From: Lodderomyces elongisporus
Lineage: Eukaryota > Ascomycota > Pichiomycetes > Serinales > Debaryomycetaceae
Reading direction: 5' to 3'
Assembly: GCF_030384665.1 (NCBI RefSeq)
Contig: NC_083678.1
Location: forward strand, 1,240,001 to 1,304,000
Length of the DNA: 64,000 bases
The position numbers and the translations under genes are program-made. Below are positions 21,101 to 31,585 of this stretch, in pieces; within the stretch, counting starts at the first letter, position 1; each line of letters starts with the position of its first letter. Below the pieces are notes generated by a model. That model made no database searches, was not told the DNA's origin, and saw only the letters and a list, made by a program, of their open reading frames with translations.

Positions 21101-21455
21101 GCCAGTACATGGTACTAGTTCATTACGCAAAAGCATAGTTTCTGCACAGCAACAGCAACAGCAGCAACAACCATTAATTCAGGAGCTGCAATTGCAACTG
21201 CAAACTCTAGTTGCTGACGATCTGATGCTCGGTCTAGATGATTTACTCAATGTCAGTGACTTGGACAACCATGATGAGAATGATGCTCAAATTTGGCGTG
21301 ATTTTAATAATCTGAAGAGTCGCGTACCATTAGGAGCGTTTAGGAATAAATCTGTGTTGTACAATCATCATCTGCATCATCTGGATCATCACCATCATCA
21401 TCATCATCACCTGCTGCTGCTGCTGCATCAAAGTAAAAAGAGAAGAAAATATTAG
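18198..21455 (+). CDS. IFH1: IFH1-like coactivator of ribosomal protein genes
   Basis: This 1085-residue, very acidic nuclear protein has Asp/Glu runs at about 230-290, 430-470 and 560-600, interrupted by Lys/Arg-rich nuclear-localisation-like stretches (for example about 660-680). A conserved-looking block, YRPPMLGSWVTIDSKPFG and then IIDGLSTRSLQP, spans about 831-862. Together with the acidic Ser-rich architecture it fits the Ifh1/Crf1 family, which binds Fhl1 at ribosomal protein promoters. The C-terminus has Gln runs, then an eight-His run, five CTG codons and a basic tail. Assignment rests on architecture and this block, so it is a family-level call. If CUG encodes Ser here, the tail reads His-Ser, not His-Leu. 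Antisense frames of 120-176 codons across the GAT repeats are shadows. Confidence 0.65.
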   Translation: MANKEPQQMALSNQQQQQQQKQQKQQHLNNNNNNNTDKSKAQSPSITKDNASSFHVGGKNVTAYNRRKFSIARSTSSSSSAGSSASSSSLSPNSSEVDHIEAVNAIRRKAAAFKSDDHNASDSESSLTALSDEDSFEIKKKTAGAAALISRKPAGKKSGSSGKTLKLYGGKDIPRKTFDWTRENVFVESSDDEDEVEVQELIEDAMRDDQEDRENGTGEDNINDDNHDDNDDDEEDEDDEKTHLAELYSLMEKGKNIKPYDSDNSNDEEDENDDDDDDDDDSEDNYDSSDDSDVDFVKLQAQQKVRSAKALKRNSNDKEKEKEKEKTKKIENAVQKRRKSSVKFGRRKSEAPFPELNFTFDFGDLEEKKDSIDSRSKSKDGDEKIPVPEEEDVGVEIDYSPSTLNLEVGEFEFDFDANLLQFPKLEVAELSKSGRNGGDVEVDKNNENDDDDDDDDDDDYEIDDNELLATLQAENDVDEFLPNISSGSIIGQDQDNDVDHDKNVVRQNSLTSFGDDSTGEIGDDGDDDDEENDPFLKEEEKFLVNEFERNGFDEFESDDKKLGDTGRNGNDVDDDDDDDDDEDDEEEDDEEFTFDDGEYSTSKRVVNAFKGIGEDKNKPIVRYESSGSDHSDFDEDDYVDFVDFDVPLFDEETNHLRLRSKKNRKRKDKRAARKYRKLQETTNSDEDDESYLWNYFFSSDNDSLSESEQLKKKELKSKTKTDVNDLFNQIDNDLTFKLRKRFSRGGSVDGNGIGGVTSAINNTKLPFSHYRLEFDALFDGDDGDGTGENDEDNGYESSESTDVDESLPKSSVASSVGSKKATEVLSSKTADYRPPMLGSWVTIDSKPFGIIDGLSTRSLQPNKAHEPRFGLANSNNNTRTTTTNTTTGNINNINSSNNNNTLVTGSLPSSATPRAGHSSESALSLTGLAQSTNPLSPSLTTSIGSALAPTVSGGGSTFGTATVYLQSQPVHGTSSLRKSIVSAQQQQQQQQPLIQELQLQLQTLVADDLMLGLDDLLNVSDLDNHDENDAQIWRDFNNLKSRVPLGAFRNKSVLYNHHLHHLDHHHHHHHHLLLLLHQSKKRRKY

Positions 21456-22809
21456 AAGAAGAGTGAAAAGCTGCAAATTAGAGGTTTAAACATTTACCTT
21501 TTTTTTTTTTGCTTCTTTTTGTTTCTGTGTCTTAGTTTTCAAGTTTACCATCTAAGTGAGGGTGTGTGAGTTTGGATGTTTAAGCTTTTGTTTCTTGTTT
21601 TTTGTATTTTGTTTTTGCTTTTGCCTTTGGAGATTGTTTCTATATAGCTATCAGTTTTTTAGTTCTAGATTAGCGTACGTTCTTTGATAAACAGATTGTT
21701 ATGTTGCTAAAAAATAAAAAGGGGAGTGTAGATATTTGTAGTGTGTTTTTTCCATCACCAAATTTAAGTAATTCATTTGCATCGACTGACTCTTTTTGTT
21801 CCATACTAAGTTATTTGCAATATTGTTAGAGCTACCAATAATTCTAAATCACATAATTGTTGCTTTCAAGGAGGTAAAGTTTTCACATACAAGTTGTTGC
21901 ATTACTATCGATATTAAAGAAGAAAAAAAAAAAGATGTATTTACAAATATGTGTTTGTTACATATTCGATTGCAATTGATGTTGGTTTTTATTCTTTTTC
22001 TCTTTTTTTTTTGATTTAGGAGTATTTTTCTTTTACAAGGAGTATCATAACCTTTTGAACATTGGTAGAATAGTTTAACAATAGGAGGTGAGGGGTGACA
22101 TTATATTAAAAGTTACTTGAGTTACTGCAAAAGTATATCAAGTTGCATTGGCTTGTAAGAGAATCTTTGACGATGAGATGATAGTATACTAGTTTGTTGA
22201 GTACTTGTTCCTTGTTACATGAAACATGTGGAAAGTTCTTAACTCAATTGTCCCCTTATTTTTTTGGGCCATTCATTGGTCTAATACCTTCTCCCCTCAC
22301 TCTCTCTCCTTTCAATAAGTAAAGTTATGATGTAATGTGCTATAGTTTGTTTGTCAAATTATCTATTATGTTTTTTTGTATTTTTTTGTCTTTTTTGTCT
22401 TTCTCTATCCATCGTCTGTACCCCTTTCCTTATTGTTCTCAAGTTCCAATCAAATGTTTTCTTAGGCGTTGCAAGTATCTAACGCAATACAAATGCGGCA
22501 TTTTTCTCATAACTATGTCTGTTTGAGATTTTAAGTATTTATTTTTTATTTTATTCTCTGATTAAAAAATTGAAATTTTATGGTTTTGCAAGCATTTCCC
22601 AACCAATTCTATTGTGGTTTTGTGTAACTTATGGTGTGAGTATATTGAGAAGGAGACGTTTAGTGGATTATGAAAAAAAATTTGTGTTTGCCACAAAATG
22701 ACAGAAAAAGAATAGGAAGATGCTTGTGCTCACTACTATAACTTTTTTTTCTCCCTCGTATAATATATGTGTAAAGCTATAACTTATATATATGTAAGAA
22801 TACATTATA

Positions 22810-22831
22810 GATGATGACTGGTTTCATCATC
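22810..22831. repeat. Short hairpin, 7-bp stem and 8-nt loop
   Basis: GATGATG (22810-22816) pairs with CATCATC (22825-22831). It also contains ATGATGA, which looks like a C box, but no matching CTGA D box follows at a useful distance, so a snoRNA is not supported. Confidence 0.4.
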
Positions 22832-24872
22832 AACACTTTACCAACAAATACATGTGTTTTTCCTATTCATCTGTTATTATCTAATAAATAAACAAGTCGT
22901 TCATTGTATATAGTTCACGATTGAAAACAAAAAAGTCCCAGAGTTTGTTTATATCTACTTTAACAAATAGTATTTGTTAGTGGTTTCTTTTCTCTAATTA
23001 TTTCTTTTTCGCAATCTCATAAACCATGCACATCGAATGAGATCATTTACGGCGGATGAAAGATCAAAATCCAATGCTTTGTTATTTTTTTGTTACCAAT
23101 TGTGTTGCAAGAGAGGGTCTGACCTTTTTTTTTATTTTCACTAAATACCACTCCCTTCCCTCGCAATCCACACCATCATTTAGCTCAAAATTTCAGTCTC
23201 GTAAATGAAATTCGGGTAAAGTCAAAAGAAAAAGAAGAAGAAATAAAAAATAATTAGGGAGAAGATGAAACGCCCAAACTAAAAATTTTGGTATCTGCAA
23301 GCTAGGGCCTCATTAATTTTTATATGCTTTGGGACTAAGGCGGTGTTGATATTTACTAGATTTGTTGGAGATAATAATATCCATTCTTACCAAGATGAGA
23401 TGAACCTAATCTCAATTCAGCTTGTAATACGAATGGTCAGACGATCCTGGGAGAGACAAAGGAGAGAGGTGAAGTTGTTTTTTTTTAAAAAAAAGAAAGA
23501 AAGATTGTTAGAGAGCAACAAAAGTAGTTTAGATCCACATGTAGTTTATAGCGAGTGAAGTGAAGGACAGCAGAGGAGGTGGAGGAGGAGGATAAAGAGA
23601 TAAATATGCTATGCTGTATACATGGGATGAAAAAAGAGTAACCAATATTATTACTATTATTATTGTTGTTTTTTAAAAAGCCATCTTTTCAACAACAACA
23701 ACATATCCCACAAATCCGCGCCTACTTGAATCAGTTTATCCAATTAGTGTCTGAGATGCGTGAGAGGAGGAGGAGAGGAGGAGGAGAGAGAGAGTCAAAG
23801 TTCAAACTGTTGTGAGATGCGCACGAGGAGAGTCACAAGCACAACAACAACAAAAAAAAAAAAAACTTTTTCCTGTTCATTTGTTCCATTTAACACAATA
23901 CACCGATGAATACATGTGCACACTGTAATAATATATATATAGTAGGATGGGTTAAAATAAAAAAACCTACTAAACAGAGAGAAAAAAAGAGGCTCAGGCT
24001 GAAAGAGTATATGTGTGTGTGTTGTGGTTCATTACTTTTAAGCAACGATGAGATTGGCAAGGCGTGCAAGAAAAGAAAGGCATTAGAAAACTAAAAATAC
24101 TGAAAACAAAAAAACACTGAAATAAAAAGATTTACAACCTCGAAACGAATACTAAATACCAACTAGAAAGGGATTAAGAGAGAAAAGGAAAAATGGATAA
24201 AGGGTAAAGGGTAAATTAAAACGGGGTTAGAGATTGTTCGTATATCGATGACGAATTTACTAATATCCCATCTCCTCTTCAATATATGGTATATTCTTTC
24301 CTCTCCTCCCTCTACTTACATCTTGTAACCACTAGATACAAACCAAATACTGTTGATGTTATGAAACAACACTATACTCGTACCATTTTTATTTTTTTCT
24401 ATTTCCTTTAACGGATAGTCTCCTTTTTATTATTTTGGGGGAGGGGGTGTGGTGGTGGTTTGTGTGATGGAGTGCTTTTAGGGCATTAGGGCATGAAAAA
24501 TAAAATCAATTGTTTACAATATATTTTTTTTTACTCTTCTCTATTGCTGCATTCATTTCGCCCTGCGTCACAATGTGTATTTTTTTTTGCCTATTTGTCT
24601 TCTATTATATTTCTTTTCTTTTTTAAGCTTATATACATTCCTTCTGCTACTTCTGCTCTTTTTTGTATCTCTCTTTATCTTTATCTCTCTCTCTCTCTCT
24701 TATTCTTTATGTATGTTTTATTCTTTTTTTTTTTTAGGTTTCGAGCAGTACCTCAACAGATACACTATTCACATTTAGTATGCAAACATAGCCCTGTGTG
24801 TAGAGGTATAATCTTTTGAGATATTGCACACTACGTGAAGTTACATTCAGTTGTTTTGCACAATAAGAAATG

Positions 24873-24880
24873 TATATAAA
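24873..24880 (+). promoter_or_regulatory. Candidate TATA box for the mannosyltransferase gene
   Basis: TATATAAA lies about 850 bp upstream of the ATG at 25727 and is followed by pyrimidine-rich sequence. If used, the leader would be some 750-800 nt, which is long for yeast. TATA-like words are common in this AT-rich sequence, so support is weak. Confidence 0.3.
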
Positions 24881-25726
24881 CCTCAGTTCACCCTTCTCAG
24901 CCATCCTTCCCTAACCTCACTCAACCTAACCCATCGTTGGAAAAGAAAAAAAAAATACTACAATTACCATAAGTTTTAAAGGGCGAGGTCGAGGCTTTCC
25001 ACAATCCATACTATAATAGTAAAGGCTAACTACTAAACGGCCGCAAACTCAAAAAAAAAAAAAAGAACAACAACAACAACAACGATAATTGCTTACAAAG
25101 ATCAAGGATTCAGATATTCAAAATATAAAGTAAAGATTCAAATTGAGAATTACACCGTTTACTCTATCCACCCAGACTTTTAATTTTTTTTTTTCTTCTT
25201 TCCTGTCATTATTGACTTTCAAATCACCAATTATAATATCCACGGATCATCAAAACATATTATATTCCCATTTCCAATCTTTCAAAGGGTTCTTTTCCGT
25301 TTTGAGTTTTATATTTTTTTTATTTATTATTATTATTATTATTTAATCGTTTAATTTTTTAATCTTCTTGGCTGTCAATTTTTATTGGGGGTAATAAAAA
25401 GAAGGACCATATATATTAAAAGAAAAGCAGGAAACGGTTTCCAAACACACACCTGCAAATACAAACACATACATACTCTTTGAGTTTTATCTTTTTCTTA
25501 AAAAGTCACTGTGTCTTTACTTTTCAAGAGATACTCATCTGTGATCCATTTACTACTCAGCAATTCAATTCATCTTTCCTAGACTCAAGTTCGTTTCATC
25601 CCATTTCGCATCACTTTATTTCATTTCATTTCACCACATTTCATTTCACTTTTGAATATTAAACACTACAACAAATACATTTATACTCTTTACAAACAAA
25701 CAGAAAAATAGCTGCAAATTTACATA

Positions 25727-28027
25727 ATGGGGAGAATGAATATAATGAAAACCAAGAGAAAACTGGTAATCTACTATAGTGCTACTGCACTATGGCTTGC
25801 CAGTATCCTCTATTGGTACTATACATATTTCAAGGCAATTCCAGAAATAGATACTTCACCACATTCCATATACGACATATACGATAACCACTACCAGCTG
25901 CCGTCAGAAACCTCTACTGTAGAAGCTCCTGCAAATTTCAAACAAGACCCAAACTACCAAATGCTAGTTGAAGAATACAACATTACAGAAAAACCAGTTG
26001 ACGATTACCACTCATCTGTTTACGAAGAAATCTTCAAGAACCACAACCTCACTACAGTGTTGGCAAACCTCAACTTTAAACAAAGGTGCGATTTGTATTT
26101 CCGAAACTTGTTTTTGAAAAACAATAACTGGATCTTGCACCCCGATCGAAACTATGACGTCCAATTTGGCAAACCATACGAAGACTTTATCAATGCAAAC
26201 TTGGGTTCAATTCGAGAAGCTTATGGCAACGAAAAAGGTACTCAACCAGCAGATGATGATGGCGATTTCGTAAAGTACAAGAAACAAAAATACCGTGAGC
26301 TGAAACAAGGGGAAATTGACCAAATGGTTGTTGATGATTTGGACGCATTAAGACTTTATAACAAGTGTTATGTAACAGATGACGATCCTGATCAAAAGCA
26401 AAGAGTGGGCAACTTTGTAAAAGAACAAAGAAAATTGATTGTTGGTGAAGAAACAAAATCACAATTACTCAAAAATATTGAACCTTTTGAATATACTAAA
26501 TTTGAAAAATTGTTCAACCATGGACAATCGGCTCACAACTACGATCACAGGATATACCCATGGCTTTCCTTTGAAACACCAGTTTTCGAAAGATGGACTG
26601 GCCAGTTGTACAACAGTATTCCAAACTATCGCGAAATATTGAAGGACAAGTCACAACCACCACCTATTAAAACAGCTAAATCTGAAGAACTGAATTTTTT
26701 CAAGAAATTCAAGAATCAATGCAATGGAAAGGGAATAGTTTTATCTATTGGAGATCAACATGCTGTTTACACCGTCAATTTGATCCACTTGTTAAGAGCA
26801 TTGGGCAACAAACTACCCATCCAGATTTTGTACCACGATGACATTAGTGAAGATACAAAGAGAGCATTAACAACTGCTGCTAGAGAAGACTTTTCAGACT
26901 TGCCCGAGTCTTATAGAAAGGCATCGATGTACCTCCCTAATGATTATTTGGAAAAAGAATCAAATGGTTTACCAAAGCAAGAGATTTGGTTTGTCAATAT
27001 GGCCAGTGTTGTTCACGAAAACTATAGAGACAAGTTTAGAGGCTTTGCCAATAAGTTGTTGGCAACTCTATTCAACTCATTTAATGAATTTATATTGATT
27101 GATGCAGATACGGCAATGATGCAAAATCCAGAATATTTTTTCCAATTAAAAGGGTACCAAGAAACTGGAAGTTTCTTTTTCAGAGATCGTGGGACTTTGG
27201 GTAAACGTTCAAAGAATGATCCTCCACATCTTCATCGTCTTGCACAAACTAGTATTGATAAATTGATGTTTAATGTTGACCCCTTTTCAAACCACACATT
27301 GCACCAAAATGTGTTTCAAGGTGTCCAGCACTCAATGGAGTCTGGTCTTGTTGTTATCAATAGACAATTACATTTTAGCTCAATCATCATGATTGTTTAC
27401 CTCAACTTTGTTGCCCCAATTAAAGGTAAAGTGTATGGAGACAAGGAATTATTCTGGCTAGGATTTGCATACAATGGCGATGAAAACTATCATTTCAATC
27501 AATATGGTGCTGCCTCAATAGGACGCTTGACCAGACCCGGAGACAGAAAGAGACCAGATGGAACCTACCACCATTCCAAAGAATTGTGTTCTCCTCATCC
27601 TGGACACATTAATGAAGAAGATGGGCATTCTCTACTCTGGATCAATTCGGGTTTTAGATTCTGCCACCAATCAGACAAGATTAATTTTGATGAGGAATAT
27701 GTCATTGGTGACAAGTTGGCATTCCTTGAAAAGACACCTGATGCATATAGAAAGTTTTATTTCAGTCCTTTGATCATTAGAGATGCTATAATCCCACCAT
27801 TGGCTTCGGATTATAAGCATAGACTCAATGGTGCTGACGAACCGTCTAGTGGATGGATGATGGATAAGTATTGTAAGAACTATATGTGGTGTGCATACCT
27901 GAGTGTGGGAGGCAAGGCTAAAAACTCAGATGAAGATAACACATTGGAAGGTAAAGTTATCAAGTTCACACAAGAAGAGGCAGCATTATTTGACTACTAT
28001 GGAGATGTATGGGTCGGTGAGGAGTAA
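25727..28027 (+). CDS. MNN1-family alpha-1,3-mannosyltransferase (type II Golgi protein)
   Basis: This 766-residue protein has the type II layout: a short basic cytoplasmic tail (MKTKRKLV), one signal-anchor helix at about 13-32 with aromatic ends, a stem, then a luminal catalytic domain. The DxD metal and nucleotide-sugar motif is D459-A-D461 within FILIDADTAMM. The region ILSIGDQHAVY to LPIQILYHDDIS (about 340-380) and PIKGKVYGDKELFWLGFA (about 563-580) fit the family. The length is close to S. cerevisiae Mnn1 (762). The enzyme is expected to add terminal alpha-1,3-mannose to N- or O-glycans from GDP-mannose. Candida-clade yeasts have several paralogues, so the exact member is not assigned. 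ATG 25727 is the first of three near-N-terminal Met codons (1, 4, 7). Confidence 0.9.
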   Translation: MGRMNIMKTKRKLVIYYSATALWLASILYWYYTYFKAIPEIDTSPHSIYDIYDNHYQLPSETSTVEAPANFKQDPNYQMLVEEYNITEKPVDDYHSSVYEEIFKNHNLTTVLANLNFKQRCDLYFRNLFLKNNNWILHPDRNYDVQFGKPYEDFINANLGSIREAYGNEKGTQPADDDGDFVKYKKQKYRELKQGEIDQMVVDDLDALRLYNKCYVTDDDPDQKQRVGNFVKEQRKLIVGEETKSQLLKNIEPFEYTKFEKLFNHGQSAHNYDHRIYPWLSFETPVFERWTGQLYNSIPNYREILKDKSQPPPIKTAKSEELNFFKKFKNQCNGKGIVLSIGDQHAVYTVNLIHLLRALGNKLPIQILYHDDISEDTKRALTTAAREDFSDLPESYRKASMYLPNDYLEKESNGLPKQEIWFVNMASVVHENYRDKFRGFANKLLATLFNSFNEFILIDADTAMMQNPEYFFQLKGYQETGSFFFRDRGTLGKRSKNDPPHLHRLAQTSIDKLMFNVDPFSNHTLHQNVFQGVQHSMESGLVVINRQLHFSSIIMIVYLNFVAPIKGKVYGDKELFWLGFAYNGDENYHFNQYGAASIGRLTRPGDRKRPDGTYHHSKELCSPHPGHINEEDGHSLLWINSGFRFCHQSDKINFDEEYVIGDKLAFLEKTPDAYRKFYFSPLIIRDAIIPPLASDYKHRLNGADEPSSGWMMDKYCKNYMWCAYLSVGGKAKNSDEDNTLEGKVIKFTQEEAALFDYYGDVWVGEE

Positions 28028-28988
28028 TACTGGAAAAATATCAATAGAGTATATATTAGTGTATACAATTATTTATTTATTAATCAATTAATTAAAGGGA
28101 CTTTTGTTTTTCATTTCGAGCACTAGGATGGATAAAAGAAAAGAAAATAATATGGGGTTAAGTAGGAGTAGTAAAAATTGAAAGGATTTAAAAAGAATGG
28201 TAATATAGAGGAGATATATAGTGGTTGATGTATAAACAACTGAGCTGAAGCACATCAACATGTGCTTTGATTTAATGATGTCTTCAACTATAGTGGTGAT
28301 CTTTATCTATAATTTTGGGAAAAGTAATAAAGAGTCGTGTGCTTAGAGAGATGTTAGGGATTAGCATTTTGTCCTGACTTCTCTCGCTCTCCCTCCTACA
28401 TCTTTTTCATTTACAAGATTGCTGCAAGTTTCTCACTTCTCTCGTTTTTAAAAAATTTTTAATTTTCTTTTTTATTTTTTTTTTTTCCTCGCTCTTCCTA
28501 CATCTCCTGAGTGAAAGTAAATATTGTAGGTTCGAGTTTTTTTACAACAAAATTACCAAACTGTATTGAGCTTTGAAACAAGCAACAGAAAACAACAACG
28601 CCACCACCAACAACGCCACCACCAACAACGCCACCATCTAGAACGGAAACCAAATAAAAAAAGGAAGATCCAGAACTTTATTAGTTTTCTATTGGCTACG
28701 ACAAAGTGAAAACTAAACTAAACAGAGTAATCTTTGTAAGATCATAAGATACTCATCCATTTTACTACTCTTCTAATTTGTACGCGCTCAAACCTCGATT
28801 TTCAAAAAGAAAAAAAATAAAACACATAGTAATACGAAATATAACTATATATCTATCTACAATTATATATATATATATATATAAAAGAACATACAACAAG
28901 AAGCCAAAAGAAATAGAGAAAAACGCAGGCTAAGAGTACTCTTCTTATCTTAAAATCAAACAAGCCAAAGTCTGTATTATATTTATTT
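28028..28988. other. Spacer between MNN1-family gene and BYE1
   Basis: Holds the 3' end of the mannosyltransferase gene, a TTTTTTAAAAAATTTTTAA-like stretch near 28446, three copies of a 15-bp repeat (28593-28637) and a TA run (about 28865-28883) about 105 bp upstream of BYE1. No gene is seen. Confidence 0.55.
28593..28637. repeat. 15-bp tandem repeat, three copies
   Basis: Unit CAACAACGCCACCAC is repeated three times. Only the last base of the third copy differs. It lies 350 bp upstream of BYE1, in a region without other coding evidence. Confidence 0.9.
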
Positions 28989-31355
28989 ATGGTTGAGATG
29001 GAGCCAAGAAGGTCGGCTAGAGCCAATAAGGGAGTCCACACGAAACGAGAGCTCGAAGAGTATCAAGTGGGTGGCGTAGAGAAAACGGGATCCCACAAAC
29101 TTAGTACAAAGAATGAGGTCAAAAAAGATCATGAGAAAGTCCCAACTACTGTGAAAAAAGAAAAGATAAAGGAAGAGGTAAAAGACAAAGTTTTTGACAG
29201 TAATGATGATAACAATTCTGTCGAAAATGAAGATAACGAAGAAGTTAGGTGTACTCCATGTGGAGCCACAACGGAGAATTACGATGAAGAAAATGACACT
29301 TTGGGGGATATGATACTTTGTGATAAATGCAAGACATGGCAACACATCAAGTGTATGGGTTACAGAAAAAACAATGTACCCAAAGTTTATCAATGTGATA
29401 TATGCTCTGGAGAACCAAGACCTGCAAATGTGAAGCAGCAGCAACAGCAGCAGCAGCAGAAAAATAAGAAAAAAAGGGCACAACAACTGGAAACTGTTTT
29501 GGAAACAGATTCAGCAACAAAGAAACAAAAAACCTCATCATCAACGCCCGAGGAGAAAGAGCCACTTGAGCAGGAAGAAATTGTGACTATAGAAAGTTTG
29601 AAAAACCCACTTCGAATTAGCACTGCAAAGGCTTTTTACAATTTTTTCAGAAAAAGCTACCCTCTGAAACAAGGAGATGTTGAAATAAGTGATGAGGAAA
29701 AGGAAAAGAAAGCCACTCAATTAGCCTTGGAGGTTGAGGATATCATTCAGCGCGAGTTTCCTGGAAAATTATATGTTAGTGAGGGACGTCGAATATTGTT
29801 TGTATTGAAGAAACAATTTACAGATGAGGTTTTTGCAGGAACTTTAACGTTGGAAGATGTTGTGAAAAAGACACCCGAGGAGATCAATCAGGATATTGCC
29901 AGGATTGAGCAAAAAAATAGAGAAAACATAAAAAATATTATCTTGATTGAAAACGACCAGTCTCAGATCGTAAGAAGGACACATAAAGGTGAGATTGTTA
30001 AGGAAAATGAAAACGAAGAATATGACGGTGGGAACATTATGGATGTTAGTATCGATGCTAGACCAGTCGACCATCGCCGATTCTCAGAAGAAAACACTAT
30101 AAACCTGACACTGAAGACATTGCAACAAAGTAAGGGTCGCCAGAATGCATACAATCATACCAATCCTAGATTTGGGGATGATTTTTCAAGTGATGATGAT
30201 GCAGAAGAAGAGCAAGAAGAAAAACAAGAAGAAGAAGGAAAAGAAAATGTGGAATTAGAAGTTGGAGAAATGGAACACGGTGATGAAGAAGGAATAGACA
30301 AAGATGGTATTTTGGATGGAAATCAAACAAAAGTTTCTTTTGTTGATGGCGAAGAAGGTGAATTATTAGAACGCAAAAAATCCCATTCTTCAGAATCACT
30401 AAGTGATATCGAGACTAGAAGTACATCCGATGATGGCAAATTAGAAGAACTCTTATCAGGAAATGATGATTTTTCACAAAATTACAACAGCAACAATAGC
30501 AACAATAGCAACAGTGGTAACAGAAAAGAGAGATTCGAGCCTCCAGAAGTATGGCACGGGTCAATCACTTTTCCTGAATATTCACATTTCAAAGCAGTAG
30601 GTAAATTCTACTCTTCAACTGATGATGAGCAAGATCATTACTCGTTATCGAAAGCTACCGCAAAGGATATATTAAAGGAAACCAACTATGTTGTAAGAGG
30701 CAGGCTTGAACGAGCTAGATGTGATAAATACCTCAATGAGATAACTGCTACTCGAAATCTCTATTTTGTTCAAATCCAACCGGATGACCTTGCATCGCCT
30801 ACTGATGCTACAAAGTATAAGCGAAATTATGAAAGACTTTACAACTACTTTATAAAGGAAAATAAAGTTGGTGTGTTGAGTGGCCGTCCTGACTTTGTTA
30901 AGGATTCATATATTATGCCAATTGATTTTAGAGATGTAAACTTGAGTTCTGCGATACAAGCACACAAGAGGGACTTGAGAATGGGATTATTTGCTGTGTT
31001 TGTAGTTCAAAAACATTATATACCGCAAAACGTGCCTTCAAAAGCAACTCCTCCTCTCTCACATCCAAATCCTTATATACAATTACAGCCACAACAACCA
31101 CCACCACAACAATCACATCAACAACAATCTCAACAACAACGACAATCACATCAACACCGATACCAGCAAGTTCAAGAGTTTCACCAGGATCGTCATCAAT
31201 CTTCATTACCACCACCGCCTTCCTCTTTACCTGCAGTACCTTCTTCGTTACCGCCAATACCATCCATGCAACATGGTGCTACACTTTACAATAATGATCA
31301 AGAATCCAACGGCGCAGAAGAAAACTTGAGCTCGATTTTAGACCAGCTAAAGTAA
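28989..31355 (+). CDS. BYE1: BYE1: PHD, TFIIS-like and SPOC domain transcription factor
   Basis: This 788-residue nuclear protein has the three Bye1 domains in order. The PHD finger spans about 87-140 (C88...C91, then CDKCKTWQHIKCMG and CDICSG), expected to bind methylated histone H3K4. A TFIIS central domain begins near 208 (STAKAFYNFFRKSYPL) and runs to about 325, expected to contact RNA polymerase II. A SPOC domain spans about 522-660 (VWHGSITFPEYSHFKAVGKF then YVVRGRLERARCDKYL). The linker is acidic. The C-terminus is Gln/Pro-rich. A second in-frame Met lies three codons downstream; the first is kept because nothing argues against it. Length is larger than in S. cerevisiae (594) because of the disordered linker and tail. 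Confidence 0.92.
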   Translation: MVEMEPRRSARANKGVHTKRELEEYQVGGVEKTGSHKLSTKNEVKKDHEKVPTTVKKEKIKEEVKDKVFDSNDDNNSVENEDNEEVRCTPCGATTENYDEENDTLGDMILCDKCKTWQHIKCMGYRKNNVPKVYQCDICSGEPRPANVKQQQQQQQQKNKKKRAQQLETVLETDSATKKQKTSSSTPEEKEPLEQEEIVTIESLKNPLRISTAKAFYNFFRKSYPLKQGDVEISDEEKEKKATQLALEVEDIIQREFPGKLYVSEGRRILFVLKKQFTDEVFAGTLTLEDVVKKTPEEINQDIARIEQKNRENIKNIILIENDQSQIVRRTHKGEIVKENENEEYDGGNIMDVSIDARPVDHRRFSEENTINLTLKTLQQSKGRQNAYNHTNPRFGDDFSSDDDAEEEQEEKQEEEGKENVELEVGEMEHGDEEGIDKDGILDGNQTKVSFVDGEEGELLERKKSHSSESLSDIETRSTSDDGKLEELLSGNDDFSQNYNSNNSNNSNSGNRKERFEPPEVWHGSITFPEYSHFKAVGKFYSSTDDEQDHYSLSKATAKDILKETNYVVRGRLERARCDKYLNEITATRNLYFVQIQPDDLASPTDATKYKRNYERLYNYFIKENKVGVLSGRPDFVKDSYIMPIDFRDVNLSSAIQAHKRDLRMGLFAVFVVQKHYIPQNVPSKATPPLSHPNPYIQLQPQQPPPQQSHQQQSQQQRQSHQHRYQQVQEFHQDRHQSSLPPPPSSLPAVPSSLPPIPSMQHGATLYNNDQESNGAEENLSSILDQLK

Positions 31356-31585
31356 TGCCAAAAAATATGTTGCAACTGTAAATACTGATGAATTTGTATT
31401 ATATAGTAATTGTTTAATGTCCTTATGTACAACCAAAATAAAGCAAAGCAAAGTAAAGTAAAGTAAAGTAAAGGAATGTAAAGTAAAAAATTATTAAAAA
31501 CAAAATCAATTGAACAGAATTAAATAGCAATTAAGGTAATAATAGTAGTGTAGCATAAAAAAAACATCAAGCAAGAACATCTCAA
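31356..31585. other. Convergent 3' region of BYE1 and the uracil permease gene
   Basis: A 230-bp spacer with AAAGT/AAAGC pentanucleotide repeats at about 31441-31486. The two genes end facing each other, so this presumably carries both 3'-processing signals. Confidence 0.6.

Larger units (their letters stand above)
21456..25726. other. 4.3 kb gene-free region between IFH1-like and MNN1-family genes
   Basis: The longest gene-free stretch in the window. Seen: a hairpin (22810-22831), a T9A8 block (23478-23494), a GGAGGA-rich part (about 23575-23600 and 23765-23795), a TCTCTC run (about 24684-24700), a TATATAAA box (24873-24880) and a CAA run (about 25069-25083). The last 0.8 kb, T-rich and A-rich beyond the TATA-like box, looks like promoter and leader of the mannosyltransferase gene. 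No tRNA, snRNA or conserved coding frame was recognised. A non-coding RNA gene could be hidden here. Confidence 0.55.

Noticed and set aside
22810..22900. C/D snoRNA suggested by ATGATGA
   Set aside because: No CTGA D box follows within the usual 60-120 nt, and no terminal stem is seen.
28528..28545. GGTTCGAG word as a tRNA B-box
   Set aside because: It runs straight into a T tract, no T-stem pairs and no A-box lies at the right distance upstream.
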